The notes under the pieces: model-generated
What the model saw: only the letters and a program-made list of their open reading frames with translations
Databases searched by the model: none
Told to the model about the DNA's origin: nothing
Program-made: the position numbers and the translations under genes
Shown here: positions 6,586 through 14,151 of the stretch, one piece after another
Layout of the letters: each line of letters begins with the position of its first letter
How positions within the stretch are numbered: position 1 is the stretch's first letter
NCBI GenBank assembly: GCA_027489915.1
Contig: JAIXZB010000100.1
Span: 1 to 16,067, forward strand
Source of the DNA: Rickettsiales bacterium
Lineage (GTDB): Bacteria > Pseudomonadota > Alphaproteobacteria > Rickettsiales > UBA3002
Direction of reading: 5' to 3'
DNA length: 16,067 nt

Positions 6586-6912
6586 ATGAATACTATTACA
6601 AATAAAGCGTGGTCACTTTCGGTATGCGTTATGCTGGCTTATGCCTTCATGTTAGTGCCAGAAGCTGCACTCGCTGGCGGCGGACCATCGAGCATCGAAG
6701 ATGCGCTCTGCGAAGTTATCGGTTGGTTCATTGGTCCCGTAGGTAAAGCGATTGCAACACTTGCAATCATTATCATCGGTGTCGGCGCTCTGATGGGTAA
6801 AGTATCATGGGGTATGGCCATCATCGTAGGTCTCGGTGTTGCAGTTATCTTCGGTGCACCAGAAATCGCTGGCTTGCTGGGTGCAACAGGTGGCAACTGC
6901 GCTGCAGTATAA
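6586..6912 (+). CDS. virB2: VirB2 major pilin subunit of the type IV secretion system
   Basis: This 108-residue precursor fits the TrbC/VirB2 pilin family. A long signal peptide (about residues 1-30) ends in PEAALA, with probable cleavage before GGGPSS, leaving a mature pilin of about 78 residues. Mature VirB2 has two hydrophobic helices joined by a short basic turn. Here they are about residues 44-69 (GPVGKAIATLAIIIIGVGAL) and 76-100 (WGMAIIVGLGVAVIFGAPEIAG), with GK at 71-72 in the turn. Two cysteines (Cys42 and Cys105) bracket the mature chain and could form a disulphide. The TLAIIIIGVGALMGKVSWGMAI region resembles rickettsial VirB2. AAGGGAG lies 5 bases before the ATG, a strong ribosome site as expected for a major pilin. 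The gene opens the plus-strand T4SS locus and is followed by a stable stem-loop. Confidence 0.9.
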   Translation: MNTITNKAWSLSVCVMLAYAFMLVPEAALAGGGPSSIEDALCEVIGWFIGPVGKAIATLAIIIIGVGALMGKVSWGMAIIVGLGVAVIFGAPEIAGLLGATGGNCAAV

Positions 6913-6951
6913 CACTGTAGTATTACATACAATAACGTAAGTAATTTGGGC

Positions 6952-6982
6952 GGGGTTAGGCATGGCAACATGTCCTAACCCC
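6952..6982 (+). ncRNA. Stable stem-loop downstream of virB2
   Basis: GGGGTTAGG (6952-6960) pairs perfectly with CCTAACCCC (6974-6982). Inside it CATG pairs with CATG around a GCAA loop (6965-6968). The result is 13 base pairs with one bulged T (6973) and a GNRA tetraloop. No T run follows (ACACCTTC), so it is not a canonical terminator. It lies 39 bases after the virB2 stop and 31 before virB4. It may stabilise the pilin transcript end or dampen read-through into virB4, giving more pilin than ATPase. The role is inferred; the structure is seen. Confidence 0.55.
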
Positions 6983-7013
6983 ACACCTTCACCAGCAGCA
7001 GGCAAGGCACCGC

Positions 7014-9398
7014 ATGTGGTTTAGCCGCAAATCCGCCGAAGCGGTAGATCTAGAGACCTTCCGAGACATCAAAGACGATGTCATCGAATCCGAATTCGTG
7101 CCTTACGCATGCCTGTACGATAAAGAAACCATCCTCACCAAAAACGGTCAGCTCATCCAGACAGTCAAAGTCTCGGGCTTCAACTACGATACTGCAATAG
7201 ACGACGCAACCCCGCTTCGCACCGCCGTGCGCAACGCGCTGCGATCCGCCCTGCCCTCAGGCGATTACGCTATCTGGCTGCACACGATGCGCCGTCGCGT
7301 CAAACTTACTCCGCAAGGCGACTTCCCCGATAGCTTCTCGCGCTCCATTCACGAAAAATGGCGCGACGTCCAGCAATGGGATAACGCCTATATCAACGAA
7401 ATTTATGTCTCCATCGTCAAAGAGCATCAAGCCATCGACATCACCGACCCGCAGGTTAACACCCGCATGTGGTTCTCCCGCGCCATCAATAATTACCGCG
7501 CCGGATTTCTCGATAGCTCCGCGCGCGAACTCACCCGCGCGGTGGATAATTTTTGCAAGCAGCTCACCACCTACAGTGCTCGCCGTTTAGGGCTGGTCGA
7601 ACGCAACAATATATTTTACCACGAAGGCATCGAATTCTTAGAAAAACTCATCAACCTGCGCTACCGCCCGATGCAGGCATCCGTGGCCGACTTATCAAAA
7701 GAACTAACGAGCGCCGATATCACCTTCGGCTACAACGCCATGGAAGTACGCGGAGCCGACAATTCACGCCGCTTTGCCGCCATCCTCACCATCAAAGAAT
7801 ACAAAGAAGCATCCCTCAGCGCACTTGATCAATTCTTAGAAATCCCATGCGAAATCATCATCTCGCAATGCTTCGATTTCATTGGAGCCAGCCAAGCCAA
7901 AGAAGCGTACGAACTGCAACACCGTTACCTGAAAAGCGGTGGTGATAACGATATGCTACGCATGAGCGAAATTGCATCCCTCATGGAGTCGGGGAAAAAT
8001 ACGGTTAAAGATTTTGGCGAGCATCAGCTTACCATGTTTGTCATCGCCACCTCCATCAAAGAGCTCGAAAACAACATCCGCATGATTCGCCGCGCTCTCA
8101 CCCGCATCGGTATCGTATCCGTGCGCGAAGATATGATGCTAGAGGATTGCTACTGGGCGCAGCTGCCCGGCAACCTCACCTTCGTGCGTCGCATGCAGCC
8201 CATCAATACCTCGCACCTTGCAGGCTTCATCTCGCTGCAATCGTTGCCCATGGGCAACGCCGTCGGCTCACAATGGGGCCCGCCTGTCAGCCTGTTTCCC
8301 ACCGTCAGCAACACACCCTATTTTTTCAATTTCCATCGCGCAACAAACGGCCACACCACCCTCATAGGCCCGCGCGATGCAGGTAAAACAACCCTGCTGC
8401 ATTTCCTCATCGCGCAGGCGCGCAAACTAAACACCCGCATCTGGTATATCGACACCCGCGGCAAAACCGATATATGGGCACAGGCCATGGGCGCTACCCA
8501 CTATGTCATGAAGCGCGAAAACAGCTTGGCGCGCATGGCACCCTTCTTGCGCAAAGACACACCCGAACACCGCGATTTTCTCTCCGTCTGGCTCACCGTT
8601 CTTATCGATAGTTCAGGCAGCAAACTCAGCCGCAGCGTCGTACAATTCTTCCGCGCACTGGTCGATCAGATGTATGCCCTCCCACCCGAACAGCGCAGCT
8701 TAGCCGCCATCGCAGGCAAAGTCGCCGAAGCCGATATGATGCTCGCATCAGGCCTCACACGTTGGGTAGGCACCAATACATTCGGCCAGATATTCGACAA
8801 TAAAGCCGAAACCATCCGCTTCGACCCCTTCACCATATTCGATATCAGCGAACTCATGGGCGACGAAACCACCCGCGCCCCAACCGCTGCCTACCTGCTC
8901 CAGCAAATGACCGAACTGCTGGATGGCACCCCCACCATCATCGTGCTTGATGAAGCTTGGCAACTACTCGCCAACCCACTTTTTGCACCGCAAGTCGACA
9001 CATGGATGGATCACCTCACTGCCTCCAACGCCATGATGATAGCGACCACCGAACAGGTCGAACAATCGGTCTATTACCCCTTCGCACAAAAAATCAGCGC
9101 CAAAGCTGCAACCCAATTATTCCTGCCCGATCCCGATCCCCTGCCCGAATTCATGACCGTGTTTGGTCTGAACACGCAGGAAATGGGCTACGTCTCGCAA
9201 ATGCGCACCGATGATCGCCACGTGCTCATCAAGCGCGGGCGCGAAACCGCTATTATCAAAGCCAACCTCGCCCCACTCGGCGATGCGCTTTATACCCTCG
9301 CCTCCACCACGCCACCCGTTGAAGAGCAGGTACAAACTGCCGAACAACAGTTGGCTATTCTCATGGGATGGAAAGGGCCAGCGGGCAACGCAACCTGA
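7014..9398 (+). CDS. virB4: VirB4 ATPase of the type IV secretion system
   Basis: This 794-residue protein is the large AAA+-like ATPase at the inner-membrane base of the T4SS, used for pilus assembly and substrate transfer. The N-terminal half (about residues 30-430) is the CagE/TrbE/VirB family domain, with ESEFVPYACLYDKETILTKNG near residues 25-45. The ATPase half has Walker A GPRDAGKTT (452-460) and Walker B IIVLDEAW (642-649, Asp646 and Glu647). FNFHRATNGHTTLIG, which precedes the P-loop, is typical of VirB4. Length equals that of Agrobacterium VirB4 (about 789), so no VirB3 is fused to it. AAGG lies 6 bases before the ATG. The TGA stop overlaps the virB6 ATG (TGATG), implying translational coupling. 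The Walker A carries Arg-Asp where most family members have small residues. Confidence 0.95.
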   Translation: MWFSRKSAEAVDLETFRDIKDDVIESEFVPYACLYDKETILTKNGQLIQTVKVSGFNYDTAIDDATPLRTAVRNALRSALPSGDYAIWLHTMRRRVKLTPQGDFPDSFSRSIHEKWRDVQQWDNAYINEIYVSIVKEHQAIDITDPQVNTRMWFSRAINNYRAGFLDSSARELTRAVDNFCKQLTTYSARRLGLVERNNIFYHEGIEFLEKLINLRYRPMQASVADLSKELTSADITFGYNAMEVRGADNSRRFAAILTIKEYKEASLSALDQFLEIPCEIIISQCFDFIGASQAKEAYELQHRYLKSGGDNDMLRMSEIASLMESGKNTVKDFGEHQLTMFVIATSIKELENNIRMIRRALTRIGIVSVREDMMLEDCYWAQLPGNLTFVRRMQPINTSHLAGFISLQSLPMGNAVGSQWGPPVSLFPTVSNTPYFFNFHRATNGHTTLIGPRDAGKTTLLHFLIAQARKLNTRIWYIDTRGKTDIWAQAMGATHYVMKRENSLARMAPFLRKDTPEHRDFLSVWLTVLIDSSGSKLSRSVVQFFRALVDQMYALPPEQRSLAAIAGKVAEADMMLASGLTRWVGTNTFGQIFDNKAETIRFDPFTIFDISELMGDETTRAPTAAYLLQQMTELLDGTPTIIVLDEAWQLLANPLFAPQVDTWMDHLTASNAMMIATTEQVEQSVYYPFAQKISAKAATQLFLPDPDPLPEFMTVFGLNTQEMGYVSQMRTDDRHVLIKRGRETAIIKANLAPLGDALYTLASTTPPVEEQVQTAEQQLAILMGWKGPAGNAT

Positions 9399-11041
9399 TG
9401 ACAATAGCACTCAAACACACATATTTACACACCGCGCGGACGCAGTATCGCACCAACCTCATCTTGTTTGGTCTATTTGTTGCCTTCACTATGATGAGCT
9501 ACGCATTCTCCGCCCATGCGCAGGTGTTCGGCTCGGTAAATTCTGGATTCTCTTGTGGCGCGGGTGGTGGTGGCGCAGGCAGCATATTACAACAAGGCCA
9601 GTGCCCCTCCTCCATGGAAGACGGCAAAGTGTTCAGCTATTTCGTCTGCCAAATGGAAAAGCTCATCGGTGAAACCTTCGGCGAATTCTACTGCCAACTG
9701 CAAGGTAAATTCTTCGGCCCCATGAGCGCCGTCATCACACTCGCCATTACCTTGTTCGGCGTCGCTTTCATCACCGGCATCGTGCAGGCATCAGGCCGCG
9801 ATGTCATGATTTTTCTTTTCAAAGTCTGCGTAGTCTGGGGCTTTGCCACACAGGCCGATTTACTCATTGGCGTGGCTTACAAATTTTTTATGGGAGGCCT
9901 CAAAACCGGCATCGAAATCGTAGTCAGCTCCGTCTTCACACCCGATAGCAGTGTCAACATCACAGGCAAAGGCGGTGAACGCATCTATTCCTACATGGAT
10001 GAAATTTTCAAAAAACTCGTCAACATGTCCACCGAATCCATTCAGGATGGTGGAAGTGGCAGCGGTAGCGGTAGTGGCAGCGCATCAAACAGTAACGATA
10101 ACACCTGCAAAAATGCCATCTTCGCCATACTCACCTTGCTTGCAATAGCTTTCCCTCCATTATTTGCGCTTGGCGTGTTTCTATTCATCAAGCTCGCGGC
10201 TTTTTTCCTACGCGCCGTATTCGGCTATATCTATGCCATCATTGGCATTAGCTTCCTCATCGTGCTGGCCCCCATTTTCCTCTCTTTTTACTTCTGGCGT
10301 CAAACGCAAGAATATTACGAAAAATGGCTAGGCCACCTTGCCTCTTTTGCCGTGCAGATGGTCATCATCTTCGCCTTTATTTCGTTCCTGCTTTCCATGA
10401 ACGTCAAAAGCATCACCAAAGATCTGCTCGATCTCGTTGTTCCCTACAACAAGAGCGTTGAAACCCAAGGCATTCGCTGGCCATGGAAAGTATGTACGTT
10501 GTGTGAATTCGAAGTCACCGACAGCAGCACAGGCGGCGGAAGTACTGGCGGCGGAGGTGGCAGAGAAGCCCCTGCAGGCTCCGTTAAATGTAAAGAAAAT
10601 CCAGGCAAACCTATGCCCCCCACCAGCCTTTCTGGCCCAGGCAATAATGCAAGCGGCGGCATGAACGGCACTCTGCTCAAACTTGCGAGTAAAGTACTTA
10701 TAACGCTTGTGGTGCTCACCTATATCGTCTCCAGCCTGCTCGAACTTGTGCCACAACTTGCATCGCGCATTGCATCCGCAGGTATAGGCGGATCCCGAGT
10801 ACAAGCAGGTGCATTGGTCGGTAAAAACATGCCACTACCTGCCGAACAGGCGCTGGAAACCTTCGAGAAGAATTTCATGGATAGGCTCGGCAAAGGCGGC
10901 AACCCCGTCACTGCGTATTCTGAAGCCTTCACTCAGGCCTCAAGCGCCATGGTCACAGGAGCAAGCCGCGCCTCTGGCGGTCAGGTAACTGGCACCGGCA
11001 TGAGCCAAATGTTCCAAAACTTCCTATGGAACGGAGCGTAA
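9398..11041 (+). CDS. virB6: VirB6/TrbL-type inner-membrane channel protein
   Basis: This is a 547-residue polytopic membrane protein of the VirB6/TrbL family. I chose the ATG at 9398-9400, which overlaps the virB4 stop in TGATG. An in-frame ATG at 9368 would add 10 residues inside virB4. A signal-like segment (about residues 20-41, ending SAHAQ) is followed by a cysteine-rich periplasmic stretch (Cys53, 69, 84, 99). Hydrophobic helices lie near 108-130, 135-160, 240-300, 312-335 and 430-452. Two low-complexity linkers interrupt the core: GSGSGSGSGS around 220-228 and STGGGSTGGGGG around 377-388. VirB6 of Agrobacterium is about 295 residues, so this form is extended, as in Rickettsiales. Residues 460-547 are polar, rich in Ala, Gly and Ser, and presumably cytoplasmic or periplasmic. 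Confidence 0.88.
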   Translation: MTIALKHTYLHTARTQYRTNLILFGLFVAFTMMSYAFSAHAQVFGSVNSGFSCGAGGGGAGSILQQGQCPSSMEDGKVFSYFVCQMEKLIGETFGEFYCQLQGKFFGPMSAVITLAITLFGVAFITGIVQASGRDVMIFLFKVCVVWGFATQADLLIGVAYKFFMGGLKTGIEIVVSSVFTPDSSVNITGKGGERIYSYMDEIFKKLVNMSTESIQDGGSGSGSGSGSASNSNDNTCKNAIFAILTLLAIAFPPLFALGVFLFIKLAAFFLRAVFGYIYAIIGISFLIVLAPIFLSFYFWRQTQEYYEKWLGHLASFAVQMVIIFAFISFLLSMNVKSITKDLLDLVVPYNKSVETQGIRWPWKVCTLCEFEVTDSSTGGGSTGGGGGREAPAGSVKCKENPGKPMPPTSLSGPGNNASGGMNGTLLKLASKVLITLVVLTYIVSSLLELVPQLASRIASAGIGGSRVQAGALVGKNMPLPAEQALETFEKNFMDRLGKGGNPVTAYSEAFTQASSAMVTGASRASGGQVTGTGMSQMFQNFLWNGA

Positions 11042-11121
11042 CACTCACCCACTAAACGGTCACACCACACCGCATGCAAAACCTATTATGCAATAACGCA
11101 TTCAGATACCTCCTGAATTAC

Positions 11122-11143
11122 GAATCCTAAATCTTGAATCCTA
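11122..11143 (+). repeat. Short direct repeat upstream of the virB8 promoter
   Basis: GAATCCTA occurs at 11122-11129 and 11136-11143, a 14-base period whose remaining bases are also alike. It lies 26 bases upstream of the -35 of the candidate virB8 promoter. It could be a pair of half-sites for an activator or chance in AT-rich DNA. Confidence 0.3.
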
Positions 11144-11168
11144 TACTTATGCACATATCAGTGTGTAC

Positions 11169-11196
11169 TTGAAATATTGCCGCTACCATATATAGT
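11169..11196 (+). promoter_or_regulatory. Sigma-70-like promoter for virB8-virB9-virB10
   Basis: TTGAAA (11169-11174) and TATAGT (11191-11196) are 16 bases apart, and each matches 5 of 6 consensus positions. Transcription would begin near 11203, about 36 bases before the virB8 GTG. It lies in the 197-base gap after virB6, the largest gap between consecutive virB genes from virB2 to virB11. No gene of convincing length is found in that gap. This is the best-looking promoter in the window apart from that of ridA. Confidence 0.6.
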
Positions 11197-11238
11197 GTTT
11201 TCGAATATTCTTTTAACCATCAGAATTGGGCGTTTTTC

Positions 11239-11955
11239 GTGTCATTTAATCCCTTCAAACGCAAAGAAGAAACAGGCGAAGAAACCTCGCATTGGTACAA
11301 AGATCAGTACCAGCACATGGTCGTGCAGCGCAACGTGCTGGCTTTTCTCACCCTCGCTGCATTAGTAGCATCCGTCGTCTGTGTTATTCTGGTAAATCGC
11401 ATCGCCGAAGTAAAAACGGTCGAACCCTACGTCGTACAGATCGATGATAAATCAGGCGTCGTCCAGTTGGTCGAGCCCATCTCCCGCAACGAATACGCTG
11501 CTAACGAACTCGTCGATCGCTTCTTTGTTGCTCAATACGTCAACGCACGTGAAAGCTATAACCTTAGCATCCTGCGTTATAATTATAACGTTATCCGCGT
11601 GATGTCGACAGTGGGAATTTTCGATGTGTTCCGCCGCGATGTAAGCCCTAACGTCCCAACCTCTGCTGCTGCAGTGCTAGGTAACGAAGGCATCCGCACC
11701 GTGCGCATCAAATCGGTCGCCTACATTCAAAATCCAACCATCCCTAACAATAACGATAAAGCTACGCCTGAAAAAATCATGCAGGCACGTATCGAGCTGC
11801 GCGACACGCGTGAAAACGGTCAGGATGTTATCGATAACTTCGTTGTCACCATCACCTTTCAATATGCCAATATCCAGCTGAACGAAGAAGAGCGCCTCAT
11901 CAATCCGTTGGGCTTCACTGTCACGCAATACCAAGTTCAGAGGGAGATTGCATAA
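11239..11955 (+). CDS. virB8: VirB8 inner-membrane bridge protein
   Basis: This 238-residue bitopic protein nucleates and bridges the inner- and outer-membrane parts of the T4SS. A short cytoplasmic tail contains the HWYKDQYQHMVVQRN motif (residues 18-32) typical of VirB8. One membrane helix follows (about 33-53), then a periplasmic NTF2-like domain, with VEPYVVQIDDKSGVVQLVEP (61-80) as its first strands and LVDRFFVAQYVNARESYN as the first helix. The start is GTG at 11239-11241, with GGG 8 bases before. No ATG gives the right N-terminus. The TAA stop overlaps the virB9 ATG (TAATG), so the two are coupled. A promoter lies just upstream. Confidence 0.93.
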   Translation: MSFNPFKRKEETGEETSHWYKDQYQHMVVQRNVLAFLTLAALVASVVCVILVNRIAEVKTVEPYVVQIDDKSGVVQLVEPISRNEYAANELVDRFFVAQYVNARESYNLSILRYNYNVIRVMSTVGIFDVFRRDVSPNVPTSAAAVLGNEGIRTVRIKSVAYIQNPTIPNNNDKATPEKIMQARIELRDTRENGQDVIDNFVVTITFQYANIQLNEEERLINPLGFTVTQYQVQREIA

Positions 11956-12773
11956 TGCGCATCCGTCATGCCTTGTTCTGTATTAGCATTGCACTGACGC
12001 CTCTTGCGCCCGCACTCGCCCAAACCGCTATTGTCACCGACAGCCGCATCAAAACCTTCGTATACAACGAAAACGAAGTGTTCAATATCGTCACCCATTA
12101 CGGCTACCAGTCCAATATCGAATTTGGTGCAAGCGAATCCATCCAAAGCATCTCCGTCGGCGATCGTGTAGGTTGGCAAATCTCGCCATCTGGACGACGC
12201 ATTTTTGTCCGTGCGATGGAAGACAGGGCCCACACCAACATGACCGTAATAACCAATAAACGCGCCTACCAGTTTGATCTGCGCGAAGCGGGTGCAGCCG
12301 CACTTCTTCCCAGCGAAGAATTGGTCTACGTCATCCGCTTTTACTATCCCGATGAACCAGGCCAAACGCCACCCTCTCCCATCGTAAGCACATCATCCAT
12401 GTCGCCTGCGCCCGTTGCGCCCTCTCCAGCGCCAGTAAGCATGCAACCTGCTGTACAGCCCATGGCCCAATCATCTGCTCCCGTGGGCATGTCACCTAGC
12501 GGTGCAGTTAATTACAACTACACCTTCACCGGTAACGGCGACGCTGCACCAGTAAAAATTTATGATGATGGACAAGCGACCTATTTCAAATTTGCAAACA
12601 ATGCAGTGCGTCCTACCATCTCCGTGCTCAATGCCGCCAATCAGGAAATTCCCATTCCCGCATCCCAAACAGGCGAAGGCCTAACATCGGTGGGAACCAT
12701 AGCTTCGCGTTTCACAGTCAAAACCAATGCATCACGTGTGGTGGTATATAACGAAAGCAAACCGGGTGCGTAA
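11955..12773 (+). CDS. virB9: VirB9/CagX outer-membrane core subunit
   Basis: This 272-residue secreted protein forms the outer part of the T4SS core complex with VirB10. A signal peptide (1-22, ending PALA) is cleaved before QTAIVTDSRIKTFVYNENEV. That sequence starts the conserved VirB9 N-terminal domain (to about residue 135), with GYQSNIEF and WQISPSGRRIFVR as typical strands. A linker rich in Pro, Ala, Ser, Met and Gln (about 138-185) leads to the C-terminal domain, which begins YNYTFTGNGDAAPVKIYDDG and contains QATYFKF. In other systems this domain pairs with VirB7 and contacts VirB10. No VirB7 partner gene is seen here. The ATG overlaps the virB8 stop. Confidence 0.93.
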   Translation: MRIRHALFCISIALTPLAPALAQTAIVTDSRIKTFVYNENEVFNIVTHYGYQSNIEFGASESIQSISVGDRVGWQISPSGRRIFVRAMEDRAHTNMTVITNKRAYQFDLREAGAAALLPSEELVYVIRFYYPDEPGQTPPSPIVSTSSMSPAPVAPSPAPVSMQPAVQPMAQSSAPVGMSPSGAVNYNYTFTGNGDAAPVKIYDDGQATYFKFANNAVRPTISVLNAANQEIPIPASQTGEGLTSVGTIASRFTVKTNASRVVVYNESKPGA

Positions 12774-12779
12774 CACTGC

Positions 12780-14000
12780 ATGAGCGATAACAACGACATT
12801 CCACCACCACCGCCACCACCGGGCGATGCGTTCAATCCAAGCGAAGTGTTCCAGCAGGAATCCTACGACCGCGATGAACAGATGGAATCAGGCAAGCCCG
12901 CCGTTGCCCAAAGCCCCACCCGCGTATTCATCGTGCTTGGCATCATGGGTACCATTCTCATGTTCCTGCTCTACAACATCTTCTTCGCCGACAAAAAAGA
13001 TGAAGAAAAACAAGATCTGCAACCCAGCAAAGTAGCCGAGCGCGACACACCCCTCTCAGGCCCCGCACCTGCCCCCACATTAATCGAGGAAACCATTCCC
13101 GATGCCCCACCTTTGGCACCGCCTCCGATTCCTGAGCCCACGCAAGTGCCCGAAATCAATCAGCAGGCCGATGAATCGAATAACAAAGCCCTGCTCGATC
13201 GTCTCAAATCCAACATGCTCATCATGAATGGCGGCTCCAGCCTTTTCGGCGGCGATAAAGGAGAGGCCGAAGAAGAACTCGCAGGGCTCGATCCCAATTC
13301 ACAATTTGGCAGTCTGGTTGCCAAATCCACCACCAAAGCCGCTAAAGTCAAAGCCACGCATATCGGTAATCTGAACCTGATTATCGCACAAGGGCGCGTC
13401 ATTCAGGCAACGTTAGAAACCGCTATCAACACCGACTTACCAGGCCCCATTCGCGCCATCGTCAGCCGCGATATTTACGGCGAAGCAGGTGAGTTTCCAC
13501 TCATCCCCAAAGGCTCACGCCTTATCGGCCAATACAATTCTAACGTCATCGCTGGCCAAAGCCGCGTCTATGTGATGTGGACCCGCGTCATCCGCCCCGA
13601 TGGTGTCGATATCGCCATTGGCTCACCCCTCATCGATCAAATCGGTCAAGCGGGTGTTGGCGGCTTTGTCGATAATAAATTCCGCGAAATGTTCTCCCGC
13701 GCCGTGCTTGCCAGCGTGTTCTCCATCGCCGTGGCATACGGTGTCGAACAAGTATCGGGTGAAGACCAGACCACCACCACTTCAAGCCCCGCTCAAGGCC
13801 TCTTCACCCAGTCAGGTGGCACCGCCTCAAGCGCCACCACCAACGCACTCAACCGCCTTGGCTCCACTACCACTTCGTTCATCTCCCGCTTCATCAACGT
13901 CAAGCCCACCATCCTGGTCGATCAAGGTTCAAACGTGATGGTATTCGTTAACCGCGATCTCCTCTTCCCCTCCGAATATGTCGGCGCACAAGTGCAATAA
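12780..14000 (+). CDS. virB10: VirB10/TrbI energy-sensing core scaffold
   Basis: This 406-residue protein spans from cytoplasm to outer membrane in the T4SS core complex. A cytoplasmic tail with a seven-proline run (IPPPPPPPGDAF, residues 7-18) precedes one membrane helix (about 48-70). A proline-rich periplasmic stretch follows (PAPAPTLIEETIPDAPPLAP, about 95-130). The C-terminal TrbI/VirB10 beta-barrel domain has the family landmarks GRVIQATLETAINTDLPGPI, GSRLIGQYNSNV and GGFVDNKFREMFSRAVLAS. The last leads into the antenna helices that line the outer-membrane pore. It begins 6 bases after the virB9 stop. A terminator-like hairpin follows immediately after its own stop. Confidence 0.94.
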   Translation: MSDNNDIPPPPPPPGDAFNPSEVFQQESYDRDEQMESGKPAVAQSPTRVFIVLGIMGTILMFLLYNIFFADKKDEEKQDLQPSKVAERDTPLSGPAPAPTLIEETIPDAPPLAPPPIPEPTQVPEINQQADESNNKALLDRLKSNMLIMNGGSSLFGGDKGEAEEELAGLDPNSQFGSLVAKSTTKAAKVKATHIGNLNLIIAQGRVIQATLETAINTDLPGPIRAIVSRDIYGEAGEFPLIPKGSRLIGQYNSNVIAGQSRVYVMWTRVIRPDGVDIAIGSPLIDQIGQAGVGGFVDNKFREMFSRAVLASVFSIAVAYGVEQVSGEDQTTTTSSPAQGLFTQSGGTASSATTNALNRLGSTTTSFISRFINVKPTILVDQGSNVMVFVNRDLLFPSEYVGAQVQ

Positions 14001-14001
14001 G

Positions 14002-14024
14002 AAGCATTTCCCAAAATGCCTTTT
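14002..14024 (+). terminator. Terminator-like hairpin after virB10
   Basis: GCATTT (14004-14009) pairs with AAATGC (14014-14019) around a CCCA loop. After one unpaired base comes TTTT (14021-14024). It starts directly after the virB10 stop. The stem is short and AT-rich, so termination may be partial, letting some transcripts reach virB11. Confidence 0.4.
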
Positions 14025-14053
14025 GACCGCGATGCGTTTATATGAGATGAATA

Positions 14054-14129
14054 CTAGGAGCACCTGCGCGTTTTTTTCCGCAGCGTAGCAGCGCTACGTG
14101 AGGACAAAAAACGTGATGCGACAACGCAG
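14054..14129. repeat. Structured intergenic repeat, copy B (GTAGCAGCGCTAC core)
   Basis: This element contains CTAGGAG (14054-14060), the hairpin CGTAGC-agc-GCTACG (14084-14098) and CGACAACGCAG (14119-14129). The same landmarks appear in the same order and at similar spacing in copy A. Steps are 31 and 34 bases here, against 29 and 36 there. An outer stem CGTTTTTT (14069-14076) with AAAAAACG (14106-14113) encloses the hairpin, using different sequence from copy A. The element ends 22 bases before the virB11 ATG. It accounts for the apparent open frame upstream of that start. Confidence 0.6.
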
Positions 14130-14151
14130 TCACTCACAGAAACGGATCCGC

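Noticed and set aside
9368..9397. Earlier in-frame ATG for virB6 (adds 10 residues)
   Set aside because: It lies inside virB4 with no ribosome site. The ATG at 9398 overlaps the virB4 stop in TGATG, a standard coupled junction.
10328..10804. 158-codon minus-strand frame inside virB6
   Set aside because: It is a shadow of the virB6 coding frame, with no start signals and an amino-acid content typical of an antisense reading.
11074..11130. 18-codon frame (MQNLLCNNAF...) in the virB6-virB8 gap as a possible VirB7
   Set aside because: It is too short, has no real signal peptide, and its cysteine context is not a convincing lipobox.
14098..14151. Upstream GTG start for virB11 (adds 18 residues)
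   Set aside because: The added residues are coded by the intergenic repeat and do not resemble a VirB11 N-terminus. The ATG at 14152 gives the normal family length.
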